DNA from: RGIG1995 sp045587445
Lineage (GTDB): Bacteria; Bacillota; Clostridia; Oscillospirales; CAG-272
NCBI GenBank assembly: GCA_045587445.1
Contig: JAZNCH010000002.1
Location: 1 to 64,000, forward strand
Direction of reading: 5' to 3'
Length of the DNA: 64,000 nucleotides
Shown here: piece after piece, positions 7,639 to 16,123 of the stretch
Layout: the number at the start of each line of letters is the position of its first letter
How positions within the stretch are numbered: position 1 is the stretch's first letter
Notes under the pieces: generated by a model
The model's input: the letters and a program-made list of their open reading frames with translations, nothing else
Database searches by the model: none
Told to the model about the DNA's origin: nothing
Made by a program: the position numbers and the translations under genes

Positions 7639-8922
7639 ATGGTTGAAGAAAAGAAAAAGGATACCAAGAAAAAAGCAAAACAGGCTGAAACTGAAAACCT
7701 TAATGCCGAAGAGCTTGAAAAAATGGCTGACGAACTTCTTGACGAACAATCCAAGAAGAAAAAAACAGCCTCCAAAAAGGTTGAAGAAACCGAAGATGCT
7801 TCGGTTAAAGATGAAGCAAACACAGAAAAGAGCGAAAAAAAATTCAATCTCAAGGAAATCGTTGAAAAGGCTAAAGCAAAGGGTTCTATATCCAACGCAG
7901 AAATTATGGAAGATCTCGAAGACGTTGATTATGACTTAGAACAGATTGAAAAGCTTTACGAAGCACTTGAATCTGCAGGTGTTGAAGTTACGGGGTATTT
8001 AGACAATCCAGAATTTGACGATGAGATTCAGACAGAAGTTGAGCAATACGAAAGTGCTGAAGATATGGAAAAGATGCTTTCTCAGGAAGGTCTTGCAATT
8101 GACGACCCCGTAAGAATGTATCTTAAAGAAATAGGTAAAGTTTCACTTCTTGATGCAGCTCGCGAACTTGAACTTGCAGAGCTTATGGCAAACGGAAGTA
8201 ACGAAGCGAAGAAAGAACTTGTAGAATCCAACCTACGTCTCGTTGTAAGTATTGCAAAGCGTTACGTTGGCAAGGGTATGTTCTTCCTCGACCTTATCCA
8301 AGAAGGTAACCTCGGTCTTATGAAAGCTGTAGAAAAGTTTGACTATCGTAAAGGATATAAGTTCTCCACATACGCTACGTGGTGGATAAGACAGGCTATC
8401 ACCAGAGCTATTGCGGATCAGGCAAGAACAATAAGAATTCCCGTTCACATGGTTGAAACTATACACAAGGTAAGCAGAATATCACGTCAACTCCTTCAGG
8501 AAAACGGACACGAAGCTACCCCCGACGAAATTGCGGCAGTTATGGGAATGAGTGCAGATAAGGTTAGAGAAATTATGAAGATAGCTCAAGACCCCGTATC
8601 GCTTGAAACTCCCATAGGCGAAGAAGAAGACAGCCATCTCGGCGATTTTATTCCCGACGATGCATCTCCCGCACCTGCAGATGCAGCATCATACACGCTT
8701 CTCCGCGAACAGCTCAACGAAGTTCTCAAAACACTTACCCCCAGAGAAGAAAGCGTACTCAAGCTCCGTTTTGGACTTGACGACGGCAGAACACGCACAC
8801 TTGAAGAGGTAGGAAAGGAATTTAATATTACCAGAGAACGTATCCGTCAGATAGAGGCAAAGGCATTGCGTAAACTCCGTCACCCCAGCCGTTCCAAGAG
8901 ACTTCGCGACTATCTTGAGTAA
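7639..8922 (+). CDS. rpoD: RNA polymerase primary sigma factor (SigA)
   Basis: Main housekeeping sigma factor of 427 residues. The first 115 residues are a very charged Lys/Glu-rich stretch in place of an ordinary region 1.1. Then come region 1.2 (DDPVRMYLKEIGKVSLL), region 2 (NLRLVVSIAKRYVGKG, FLDLIQEGNLGLMKAVEKFD, TYATWWIRQAI), region 3 (RIPVHMVETIHK) and region 4 (TLEEVGKEFNITRERIRQIE, KALRKLRHP) with the -35-binding helix. RBS GGAG is upstream. It is the last gene of dgt-dnaG-rpoD. The consensus promoters across the window fit this factor. Confidence 0.97.
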   Translation: MVEEKKKDTKKKAKQAETENLNAEELEKMADELLDEQSKKKKTASKKVEETEDASVKDEANTEKSEKKFNLKEIVEKAKAKGSISNAEIMEDLEDVDYDLEQIEKLYEALESAGVEVTGYLDNPEFDDEIQTEVEQYESAEDMEKMLSQEGLAIDDPVRMYLKEIGKVSLLDAARELELAELMANGSNEAKKELVESNLRLVVSIAKRYVGKGMFFLDLIQEGNLGLMKAVEKFDYRKGYKFSTYATWWIRQAITRAIADQARTIRIPVHMVETIHKVSRISRQLLQENGHEATPDEIAAVMGMSADKVREIMKIAQDPVSLETPIGEEEDSHLGDFIPDDASPAPADAASYTLLREQLNEVLKTLTPREESVLKLRFGLDDGRTRTLEEVGKEFNITRERIRQIEAKALRKLRHPSRSKRLRDYLE

Positions 8923-9024
8923 AATACAACTTTTCTTTATTCAAAAGAACGAAAAAAACATATAATTTTATATTCAGTTAATATCTCTTTTACAAATTCC
9001 AATTAAGACAATGGAAAAATGACC

Positions 9025-9053
9025 TTGACATATTTTAGCCGTTACGCTATAAT
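9025..9053 (+). promoter_or_regulatory. Perfect consensus promoter of the first lipoprotein gene
   Basis: TTGACA (9025-9030), 17 bases and TATAAT (9048-9053), about 85 bases before the start codon. Such an exact match predicts strong expression. Confidence 0.85.
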
Positions 9054-9138
9054 ATATATCGTATGTTTAAATTCTGCAAAAGATATTTGAATCATATATT
9101 ACAATAATAAATTTTCGCACATTTAGGAGGAAAAAACA

Positions 9139-10974
9139 ATGAAAAGATCATTGTTGGCATTGTTGTTGGCACTTGTTATGTGCTTGTCACTCTTCTGCGT
9201 AGGTTGTGCTTCTGAAGACGAAGATAATCCCGATACCTTGAAGACGGAAGCAGAGATTGAGCCCATGACCATCACACTTTACGCTCCCACAAAGGGTACT
9301 ACCACACAAGAGCAAGTTGAATTGGTTCAGACCGCCTTCAATAATATTACAGAGTCAAAATTTAACACACACGTTGTACTCAAGCTTATTCCCGAAGATA
9401 AGTACGAAGCTACTATCACGAACACGCTTGATGCAATTCATAAACAGATAGAGGAAGAGGAGTCTTTGGAAGAATCACGTCTTCAGGCAGAAAAAGAAGC
9501 TCGTGAAGAAGGCAGAGAGCTTCCCGATGAAACCGAAGAAGAAATAGAAAAAGAAGAAATTGATTCTCCCGAAATTTCATACCCCGAAGTAACGGAAAAT
9601 CAGTTAGACATCTTTTTGGTAAATTCTTTTGAAACTTATTACGATTTGGCTGTTGCCGGCGACCTTTCCCCTATCGACCAAGAACTCAGCCAAAGCTCAA
9701 AACTTCTTGCGGCTTACGTTTATCCTTACCTTCTCCGTTCGGCAAAGGTAGACGGTTCTACATACGGAGTATTTAACAATACAGTATTCGGCGACTACGA
9801 ATATCTTCTCCTCAACAAAGAGCTCATTGATAAATACGAATATGACCCCGAAGAAATGAGTAACATTGAAGATATATCTCTCTTTCTTCAGGAAGTTAAG
9901 CAGAACGAAGCAGACGTTATTCCTTTCCTTGGGGAACTTAATGCTCCCGTTGTATATTGGGATAATACACCTTCCGTTATTGGCGCGTTTGTAGGCGATG
10001 CATTCTCCTCTTCCGGTAAGGTTGATGCTACCTCGTACCGCCCCGAAGCCCTTTATCCCGGAAACCTTTTCAACTCATCTGATTTCAGAGCATGGATGAC
10101 TGAATACAACAAGCTTTTCCAGGCAAACTGCATTGTTGAAAAGACCGAAGAAAATAAGGACTCTAAATTTGCAGCTACAGTAATTAAAGGCGACGTTACA
10201 CTTTCTCCTACTTATGCAACCACATACGGCAACTACAAGACAGATGAATTCGGATTTAAGTACATTACAGACGAAAACGGAGTTGACTACTATGTATCCG
10301 TTTACAAGAGACCTGTCGCAGACAACAAAAACGTATTTAACGCAGGTTACGTTGTAAGTGCATATACAAAAGACGTTAAGCGTTGCATGGAAATTATTAC
10401 ATGCCTTAACACAGACGCTACACTCAGTAACATTTTTATGTATGGTGTAGAGGATACTCATTACACTATCGACGAAACAACCAAGCTTATCCACAAAACA
10501 ACAGATACATACGCAATGGACATTACCACAGTCGGCAATATCTACTTGCTTACCCCCTCTGACGATATGAACGAATATTGGCAGTTTATGAGCAAGAACG
10601 GTTGGGAAAACGCCAAGAACACTAACCGCGAAGCTATTATGAGTCCGTTCCTCGGTTTCTATTTCAACCCCGAAAAGCCTGTTGAAGAAGATCTTACCGA
10701 AACACAGGTAATGACAGAACTTACGTTTGAACAAGTATATGCTGAAGCAGTTAAACTTTCACAGCCTATTCTTGAAGAAATTTTCAACTACAGAGATAAC
10801 CCCGAAGATCCTGATACGACTTTTGAACGTAAGCTTATTGCAACAAGAAATGCTATCGGTGAAGACCCGATATTTGACCAACTTTGCGACTATCAGAAGG
10901 GTGTATATTATATGCTTTCTCCCTACAACGAATGGTATCAGAAGCATTATAACGTAACACTCGGTCTTGGTTAA
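9139..10974 (+). CDS. Extracellular solute-binding lipoprotein (orphan)
   Basis: Surface lipoprotein of 611 residues resembling family 1 substrate-binding proteins of ABC importers. A hydrophobic signal (MKRSLLALLLALVMCLSLF) ends in VGC with C23 as the probable lipidation site. The mature part has a periplasmic-binding-like N-terminus (ITLYAPTKGTTTQEQVELVQ), a Glu-rich coiled insertion at about 100-155 and a DIFLVNSFETYYDLAVAGDLSPID segment of the usual hinge type. No permease or ATPase gene is adjacent, so the partner is unknown; it could bind sugars or peptides. It is flanked by its own promoter and terminator, so it is monocistronic. Confidence 0.8.
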   Translation: MKRSLLALLLALVMCLSLFCVGCASEDEDNPDTLKTEAEIEPMTITLYAPTKGTTTQEQVELVQTAFNNITESKFNTHVVLKLIPEDKYEATITNTLDAIHKQIEEEESLEESRLQAEKEAREEGRELPDETEEEIEKEEIDSPEISYPEVTENQLDIFLVNSFETYYDLAVAGDLSPIDQELSQSSKLLAAYVYPYLLRSAKVDGSTYGVFNNTVFGDYEYLLLNKELIDKYEYDPEEMSNIEDISLFLQEVKQNEADVIPFLGELNAPVVYWDNTPSVIGAFVGDAFSSSGKVDATSYRPEALYPGNLFNSSDFRAWMTEYNKLFQANCIVEKTEENKDSKFAATVIKGDVTLSPTYATTYGNYKTDEFGFKYITDENGVDYYVSVYKRPVADNKNVFNAGYVVSAYTKDVKRCMEIITCLNTDATLSNIFMYGVEDTHYTIDETTKLIHKTTDTYAMDITTVGNIYLLTPSDDMNEYWQFMSKNGWENAKNTNREAIMSPFLGFYFNPEKPVEEDLTETQVMTELTFEQVYAEAVKLSQPILEEIFNYRDNPEDPDTTFERKLIATRNAIGEDPIFDQLCDYQKGVYYMLSPYNEWYQKHYNVTLGLG

Positions 10975-10985
10975 TAACTATACAC

Positions 10986-11013
10986 AAAAAGCCTTCTAAG
11001 CAGAAGGCTTTTT
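10986..11013 (+). terminator. Terminator of the solute-binding lipoprotein gene
   Basis: AAAAAGCCTTCT / AGAAGGCTTTTT around an AAGC loop, 11 bases after the stop codon. Confidence 0.92.
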
Positions 11014-11041
11014 CTTGTTTTTATTGTATCTGAACAAAAAA

Positions 11042-11070
11042 CAAAGCCCAACGAAAACCGTCGGGCTTTT
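11042..11070 (-). terminator. Terminator of rplS
   Basis: On the minus strand AAAGCCCGACGG / CGTTGGGCTTT, followed by a T-rich run, 10 bases after the rplS stop. Confidence 0.85.
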
Positions 11071-11080
11071 CTTGCTTTGC

Positions 11081-11425
11081 TTAGTCAATAAGCTCCTTAA
11101 CCTTGGAATCTTTACCAACTTTGTCGCGGAGATAATAAAGCTTAGCACGTCTTACTTTACCTGTTCTTGTAATCTCAACCTTTTCAACGTTGGGTGAGTG
11201 AACGGGGAAAGTCTTTTCAACAGCAACACCGTAAGAAATGCGGCGAACTGTGAAAGTTTCGGAAATACCACCGCCATGACGAGCAATGATAGTTCCTTCA
11301 AAAATCTGGATTCTTTCTTTGTTACCTTCCTTAATTCTGTTGTGAACCTTAACGGTATCACCAATGTTAAGTACAGGTACGTTTTCTTTAAGCTGATCGT
11401 TTGTAAAAGCCTTTACCATATCCAT
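11081..11425 (-). CDS. rplS: 50S ribosomal protein L19
   Basis: Ribosomal protein L19, at the interface of the subunits, 114 residues. The start MDMVKAFTNDQLKENVP, the KVHNRIKEGNKERIQIFEGTIIARHGGG block and the ending KLYYLRDKVGK are standard. An upstream in-frame ATG would add 11 residues, but AAGGAGG (minus strand, 11434-11440) sits 8 bases from the ATG used here. In many Firmicutes rplS follows trmD; here it stands alone with its own promoter and terminator. Confidence 0.96.
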   Translation of the reverse strand: MDMVKAFTNDQLKENVPVLNIGDTVKVHNRIKEGNKERIQIFEGTIIARHGGGISETFTVRRISYGVAVEKTFPVHSPNVEKVEITRTGKVRRAKLYYLRDKVGKDSKVKELID

Positions 11426-11517
11426 AGTGGCTTCCTCCTTAAATATACGAACGTTCATGCACAGCTAATACAGAGGACCGTCCAAAAATAATGCTCTCTA
11501 CACAGAGAGTCTATGGT

Positions 11518-11545
11518 ATTATACCATAATTCCCGAAAATTTCAA
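11518..11545 (-). promoter_or_regulatory. Promoter and structured leader of rplS
   Basis: Minus-strand TTGAAA (11540-11545), 16 bases and TATAAT (11518-11523). The transcript would carry an 85-base leader with a CTCTC/GAGAG hairpin and GGACGGTCC. A leader bound by L19 is known in Firmicutes; I cannot confirm a match by eye. Confidence 0.75.
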
Positions 11546-11618
11546 GCACACAAGACATTATTTACACTTTATTCACAATTAGTCTTGTTTTCGTTCTTCT
11601 TATTCGTCAAAAAAACAC

Positions 11619-11647
11619 TTGTATATTTAAATATTATATGTTATAAT
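11619..11647 (+). promoter_or_regulatory. Promoter of lepB
   Basis: TTGTAT (11619-11624), 17 bases and TATAAT (11642-11647), 70 bases before the lepB start. Confidence 0.7.
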
Positions 11648-11717
11648 AATTAAGATATAAATATATGATGCCATTTTTGGCATTTTTAAACTTAAACAAA
11701 AACTTGGGAGGGTAAAT

Positions 11718-13262
11718 ATGAGTGCTGATAACTTTAACAAAAAACCCGACAATCCAATAAACAAAGACGAAGAACTGACTGCTATACTTCAACGGCTTTC
11801 CACGCTTCTTGATAAATCCGTTTCGCTCGACGATGCTATTGAGCTTGCAAAGCAGCAGCCGACTACCGATCCTGTCGAAAAGTATGCCGATTCTGAAACA
11901 GTGCAAGAAGTAACCGAACAAGAAGCTTCAGAACCGGAACAAACCGAAGATACAGCTATAACCACCGAACAAAATGACCTTGAAGCACAAGAGGTTACTC
12001 TATTGAACGATGTTGCCGAAAAGCAAGAAGAACTATTTGCAGAAACCCAAGAGGAGATGTCCGCAAATGATGAAGCTCTCAACGAGGAACAAACTGAAAA
12101 GAGTATGCCCGTAGCCGATTTCATAAAACTTTTGAAAAGCAAACGTTTTACAGAACAAAACGAACAAAACGAAGACTCAGAAGCGTACACCGAAGATACG
12201 CAAATCAGCGAAGAAACTTTAACTGCTGAAGAAACACCCATTGAAGAACAAGAAGAGCTTATCAAAGAAAACAGCGAAGCTGTTGAAGCTGCTCCTGTTG
12301 AAGAAAAAACATTTGACGACGAAAACGAGCTTATTACGGAAAAGAAGCCTATCTTTGACAAAAATATAGAATTACAAGAAACCGTCCCCGAAGAAGATTT
12401 GGCAACATCAAAAATATTTGACGAGCTTTTAGCTTGTTTTGACGACCACAAACTACCCAACGCTTTCACTTTCTCTAACACCGATTCACAGAAAAAAGAA
12501 AATTCAGAAGTTCCCGAGGAAATTGACGAAGAAAAAACAGAGGCTGACAACGTTTTTGACGAAGAAATCGAAAACGAAGAAACGCCGGAAGAACCGACTG
12601 CCGAATTTGTTCCGATTGAACACGAAAACCCCGAAGAAGATGAATTGTTCTCAAAAATTTTCTCCGAGGAAAAATCGGAACGCAAAAACAGGGAAAAAGA
12701 TAAAAAGAAGTGGCAAAGCCAAGGAGATGCCCCCTCGACATTTCTTTCGGGCTTGTACGACTGGCTTGAAGTTATTGTTTTGTCTGCCGCATTTGCCTTG
12801 CTTTTGTTTACTTTCATTCTTAGGCTTGCCATAGTTGACGGTGATTCTATGAATCATACGCTACACGACAAGGAGCTCCTTATAATTTCCGACCTTATGT
12901 ATACTCCCGAAAATAACGATATTATAGTTTTTACATCACCTAATTATCCCGAACCCATAGTCAAAAGAGTAATCGCAACGTCAGAACAGACCGTTGATAT
13001 TGATTTTGACACGTGGACTGTAACGGTCGACGGAAAAGTTCTTGATGAAGACTACATCAACCGCGTTCCCAGCATAATGAAGAGCTCCGACGTCTCTTTC
13101 CCCTTAACAGTACCCAAAGGATATGTTTTCGTTATGGGCGACAACAGAAACGACTCTCTCGACTCGCGCAACTCACGTATAGGCTTTGTTGACGAAAGAT
13201 TTATTTTGGGCGAAGTAAAGCTTCGAATCTTCCCATTTAACAGGTTTGGAACAGTAGATTAA
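11718..13262 (+). CDS. lepB: Signal peptidase I with a long acidic N-terminal extension
   Basis: Membrane protease that removes Sec signal peptides. The catalytic part is normal: one transmembrane helix (about 349-371), catalytic Ser377 in GDSMNHTL, general-base Lys416 in IVKRVIA, and the GDNRNDSLDSR and IGFVDERFILGEVKLRIFPF boxes. What is odd is the first 340 residues, a low-complexity Glu/Thr/Ala-rich acidic tract with no recognisable fold; ordinary signal peptidases of this type are about 180-200 residues in all. The extension would lie in the cytoplasm. RBS GGGAGGG precedes the ATG. The next gene, rbgA, follows after 27 bases. Confidence 0.93.
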   Translation: MSADNFNKKPDNPINKDEELTAILQRLSTLLDKSVSLDDAIELAKQQPTTDPVEKYADSETVQEVTEQEASEPEQTEDTAITTEQNDLEAQEVTLLNDVAEKQEELFAETQEEMSANDEALNEEQTEKSMPVADFIKLLKSKRFTEQNEQNEDSEAYTEDTQISEETLTAEETPIEEQEELIKENSEAVEAAPVEEKTFDDENELITEKKPIFDKNIELQETVPEEDLATSKIFDELLACFDDHKLPNAFTFSNTDSQKKENSEVPEEIDEEKTEADNVFDEEIENEETPEEPTAEFVPIEHENPEEDELFSKIFSEEKSERKNREKDKKKWQSQGDAPSTFLSGLYDWLEVIVLSAAFALLLFTFILRLAIVDGDSMNHTLHDKELLIISDLMYTPENNDIIVFTSPNYPEPIVKRVIATSEQTVDIDFDTWTVTVDGKVLDEDYINRVPSIMKSSDVSFPLTVPKGYVFVMGDNRNDSLDSRNSRIGFVDERFILGEVKLRIFPFNRFGTVD

Positions 13263-13289
13263 TTTTTCCCAAAAGAAAGGACAATAACA

Positions 13290-14162
13290 ATGCCCTCAAC
13301 ACAAATACAATGGTTTCCCGGGCATATGGCGAAAACCCGAAGACTGATGAAAGAAAGTCTTCCCTCGGTCGATATACTGATAAACGTTCTTGATTCAAGA
13401 ATTCCGATAAGCTCAAAAAACCCCGAAATTGAAAGTATTGCGGGTAACAAGCCTATCTTAACGCTTCTCAGTAAGTCAAGCCTTGCAGACCCTTCAGCAA
13501 TTGCAAAGTGGAAAAACTATTTTAAACAGAATAATATTAACTGCCTTTTTATTGACAGTATTACGGGTGCAGGTATAAACGAAATTATGCCTGCGGTACG
13601 CGAAATACTTAAAGACAAGTTATTTCGATACGAAGAAAAGGGTATGACCGGCAGAAACATTAAAGCTATGATCGTCGGTATTCCCAATTCCGGAAAATCA
13701 TCTCTCATAAACAAGCTTGCAGGCTCAAAAAAAGTAAAAGTTGAAGACCGCCCCGGTGTTACCCTTACAAAGCAATGGGTTCCCACGTCAATCGGACTTG
13801 ACCTTATGGATATGCCCGGTGTACTTTGGCCTAAGTTTGACGACGATACTATTGGCGAAAACCTTGCACTTACGGGTGCTATACGCGATGCTATTCTCGA
13901 TATTGAAACACTCGCCGTTGTTCTATGCGCAAGACTCCGCAAGCTCTATCCGGAGCTTCTTATGTCCCGCTATAAACTTACCGAGAAAGATCTTGACGAA
14001 GATATTCAGGATTATGAGGTATTTGAAGCGGTAGGCAGAAAAAGAGGATTTTTGATTTCGGGCGGAGAAATCAATTACGAAAGAACTGCGACTATGCTCC
14101 TTGACGAATTCAGAGGTGCAAAAATAGGCAGAATAACCCTTGAACTTCCTCCCGAACAATAA
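13290..14162 (+). CDS. rbgA: Ribosome biogenesis GTPase RbgA (YlqF)
   Basis: Circularly permuted GTPase needed for late assembly of the 50S subunit, 290 residues. The N-terminus QWFPGHMAKTRR and VLDSRIPISSKNP are diagnostic. The G motifs come in the permuted order G4-G5-G1-G2-G3: G1 GIPNSGKSS, a G2 threonine in RPGVT, and G3 DMPGVLWPK are intact. The G4 position, normally NKxD, reads S61-K62-S63-S64 and so has lost both the Asn and the Asp that select guanine. Placement after lepB and before rnhB is the normal Firmicute order (lepB-ylqF-rnhB-yraN). Confidence 0.95.
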   Translation: MPSTQIQWFPGHMAKTRRLMKESLPSVDILINVLDSRIPISSKNPEIESIAGNKPILTLLSKSSLADPSAIAKWKNYFKQNNINCLFIDSITGAGINEIMPAVREILKDKLFRYEEKGMTGRNIKAMIVGIPNSGKSSLINKLAGSKKVKVEDRPGVTLTKQWVPTSIGLDLMDMPGVLWPKFDDDTIGENLALTGAIRDAILDIETLAVVLCARLRKLYPELLMSRYKLTEKDLDEDIQDYEVFEAVGRKRGFLISGGEINYERTATMLLDEFRGAKIGRITLELPPEQ

Positions 14163-14184
14163 AACTAAAGGTGATTTACATACA

Positions 14185-14793
14185 ATGTTAAACTGGGATA
14201 TAGAAAAACAGTTACAGCTTGAAGGTTATAAAATAATATGCGGTTGCGATGAAGCGGGCAGAGGTCCTTTGGCGGGTGCCGTTGCTGCTGCCGCTTGTAT
14301 ACTGCCTGACGGACTTGAAATAAAAGGCCTTGACGATTCAAAAAAACTTACCGAAAAGAAACGCGAACAGCTTTTTAAAACAATCCAAGAAGCCGCCGTC
14401 AGTTGTGCCGTAGCTACCTGCTCAGTAGAAGAAATTGAACAATATAATATACTTGAATGCGCTCTTATGGCAATGTGCCGTGCCGTTGAACAGCTTGAAA
14501 TAAAACCCGAATTTATTCTTGTTGACGGAAATATAAACCGAGGCTTTCTTCTCCCCTCAAAAGCAGTAATAGGCGGAGATGCAAAATCACCCAATATTGC
14601 CGCCGCTTCTATCTTAGCCAAGGTTACAAGAGACCGAATGTGCTACGAGCTTGATGAAAAATACCCACAGTACGGATTTGCAAAACATAAAGGATATGCA
14701 ACGAAAGAGCATAGAGAGGCTATTTTGAAATACGGTCCCTGCCCTGAGCACAGAGCCCTCTTCTTACGAAAGCTGCTTGAAAAAAATGGCTGA
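14185..14793 (+). CDS. rnhB: Ribonuclease HII
   Basis: Cuts RNA in RNA-DNA hybrids and removes single misincorporated ribonucleotides from DNA. The 202-residue protein has the type 2 RNase H active site: CDEAGRGPLAG with the first Asp and Glu, LDDSKKLTEKKRE, the LVDG Asp, and the DAKSPNIAAASILAKVTRD block. A TTG at 14140 would start the gene inside rbgA; the ATG at 14185 with AAAGGTGA ahead is preferred. Its stop overlaps the start of yraN. Confidence 0.96.
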   Translation: MLNWDIEKQLQLEGYKIICGCDEAGRGPLAGAVAAAACILPDGLEIKGLDDSKKLTEKKREQLFKTIQEAAVSCAVATCSVEEIEQYNILECALMAMCRAVEQLEIKPEFILVDGNINRGFLLPSKAVIGGDAKSPNIAAASILAKVTRDRMCYELDEKYPQYGFAKHKGYATKEHREAILKYGPCPEHRALFLRKLLEKNG

Positions 14794-15172
14794 TACAACA
14801 CGCCAAACAGGCAGACAGGGAGAAAACGCCGCTTGTGATTGGCTTACAAAAAACGGGTATACGATAGTAAAACGCAACTACACAGCCCCTCACGGAGAAA
14901 TTGACATAATCGCAGAAGACGAAAAATATATTGTATTTGTAGAAGTGAAATACAGAAAAAACTCTGTATTTCTTACAAAATACGGCCGTCCCATAAAAGC
15001 GGTTACAAAAGAAAAGCAACGGCACATAGTACATGCAGCAAAATATTACTTAAAAACAAACGGTACAACTAAAAAGCCAAGAATTGACATTATTGAAATC
15101 ATAAGCAATCAAGAACAAGACGGTTTTGTTTCACTGAACATCAAACATTACAAAAATGCATTTGGAGCGTGA
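14786..15172 (+). CDS. UPF0102 family protein YraN
   Basis: A 128-residue endonuclease-like protein of unknown role. It carries the family landmarks TGRQGENAACDWLTKNGY, the core HGEIDIIAEDE and FVEVKYRK (an archaeal Holliday-junction resolvase-like D..E.K arrangement). Its ATG overlaps the last codons of rnhB (8 bases), indicating translational coupling; no strong RBS is seen. The rnhB-yraN pairing is widespread. Confidence 0.92.
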   Translation: MADTTRQTGRQGENAACDWLTKNGYTIVKRNYTAPHGEIDIIAEDEKYIVFVEVKYRKNSVFLTKYGRPIKAVTKEKQRHIVHAAKYYLKTNGTTKKPRIDIIEIISNQEQDGFVSLNIKHYKNAFGA

Positions 15173-16064
15173 TTTTACGAAAATTTTTGACACACATTGC
15201 GATACGGCTTACGTTATCTACCGCCTCGGTGTCGGATTCGACAACGAACAAACTCATATCACAAAATCCCGTATAGAAAAATATGACAAATACGAGCAAA
15301 TGTTCGCTATTTGGTCCAACCCTAAACGCACCGACGAAGAAAACTGGGAGCATTTCCACGCGGTCAAGGCTCATTTTGAAAAAGAGATACTTCCATATAA
15401 AAGTGAAAAGTTTGTTCCACACCTTGCTGTTGAAGGCTGTGCGTTACTCGGAAACGATTTGTCAAGAATTGATATATTAAAGGAATACGGTGTCAGAATG
15501 ATGACACTCGTATGGAGAGACGAATGCCTTATGGGCGGTGCTCACAATACGAAAATCGGTCTTACCGATTTCGGAAAACAGGCAGTCAGAAGAATGTGTG
15601 AACTAAATATCGTTCCCGATATTAGCCACGCTTCCGACAAAATGGCCTATGAAACATTTGAGATAGCTTCGGAATATGGTAAATCCGTTAATGCAAGTCA
15701 TTCAAACTTACGTTCATTACGTGAACACACTCGCAATATGACTGACGATATGTTTAAAATGCTTATGAAAACGGGCGGACTTGCGGGGCTTAACTTCTGT
15801 TGCGAATTTCTTGAATACACTGACGAGAGACCTGCTACCATGATTAATATTATTCGCCATCTTGAACATTATCTTGAACTTGGCGGTGAAAACAACGTTT
15901 GTATTGGATCGGATTTTGACGGAATAGAAAAACTGCCTATCGGTATTACGGGAGTTGAGTCGCACGACGTATTCTGTGAGGAATTAAAAAAATTAAACTA
16001 CAGCGACGAGCTTATAGATAAAATTTTCTACACAAACGCTTATAACTTCTTTGAGAAAAACTAA
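15156..16064 (+). CDS. Membrane dipeptidase family zinc peptidase
   Basis: Zinc dipeptidase of the renal dipeptidase family, 302 residues, splitting dipeptides, including ones with a D-residue in some bacteria. Metal ligands are visible: H14 and D16 in DTHCDTAY, Glu in AVEGC, His in PDISHAS and His in NASHSN, plus GSDFDG near the end. There is no signal peptide, so it is cytoplasmic. The chosen ATG overlaps yraN by 17 bases and has a poor RBS, so the exact start is uncertain by a few codons. Confidence 0.9.
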   Translation: MHLERDFTKIFDTHCDTAYVIYRLGVGFDNEQTHITKSRIEKYDKYEQMFAIWSNPKRTDEENWEHFHAVKAHFEKEILPYKSEKFVPHLAVEGCALLGNDLSRIDILKEYGVRMMTLVWRDECLMGGAHNTKIGLTDFGKQAVRRMCELNIVPDISHASDKMAYETFEIASEYGKSVNASHSNLRSLREHTRNMTDDMFKMLMKTGGLAGLNFCCEFLEYTDERPATMINIIRHLEHYLELGGENNVCIGSDFDGIEKLPIGITGVESHDVFCEELKKLNYSDELIDKIFYTNAYNFFEKN

Positions 16065-16123
16065 TAAGTGAAAACGAATTAAGTTAAAAATTACTTTACT
16101 ATAAAATAATGAGGAACTAAAAA

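Noticed and set aside
12439..12834. Second plus-frame open reading inside lepB
   Set aside because: Low-complexity, Lys/Pro-rich translation without RBS; a shadow of the acidic tract.
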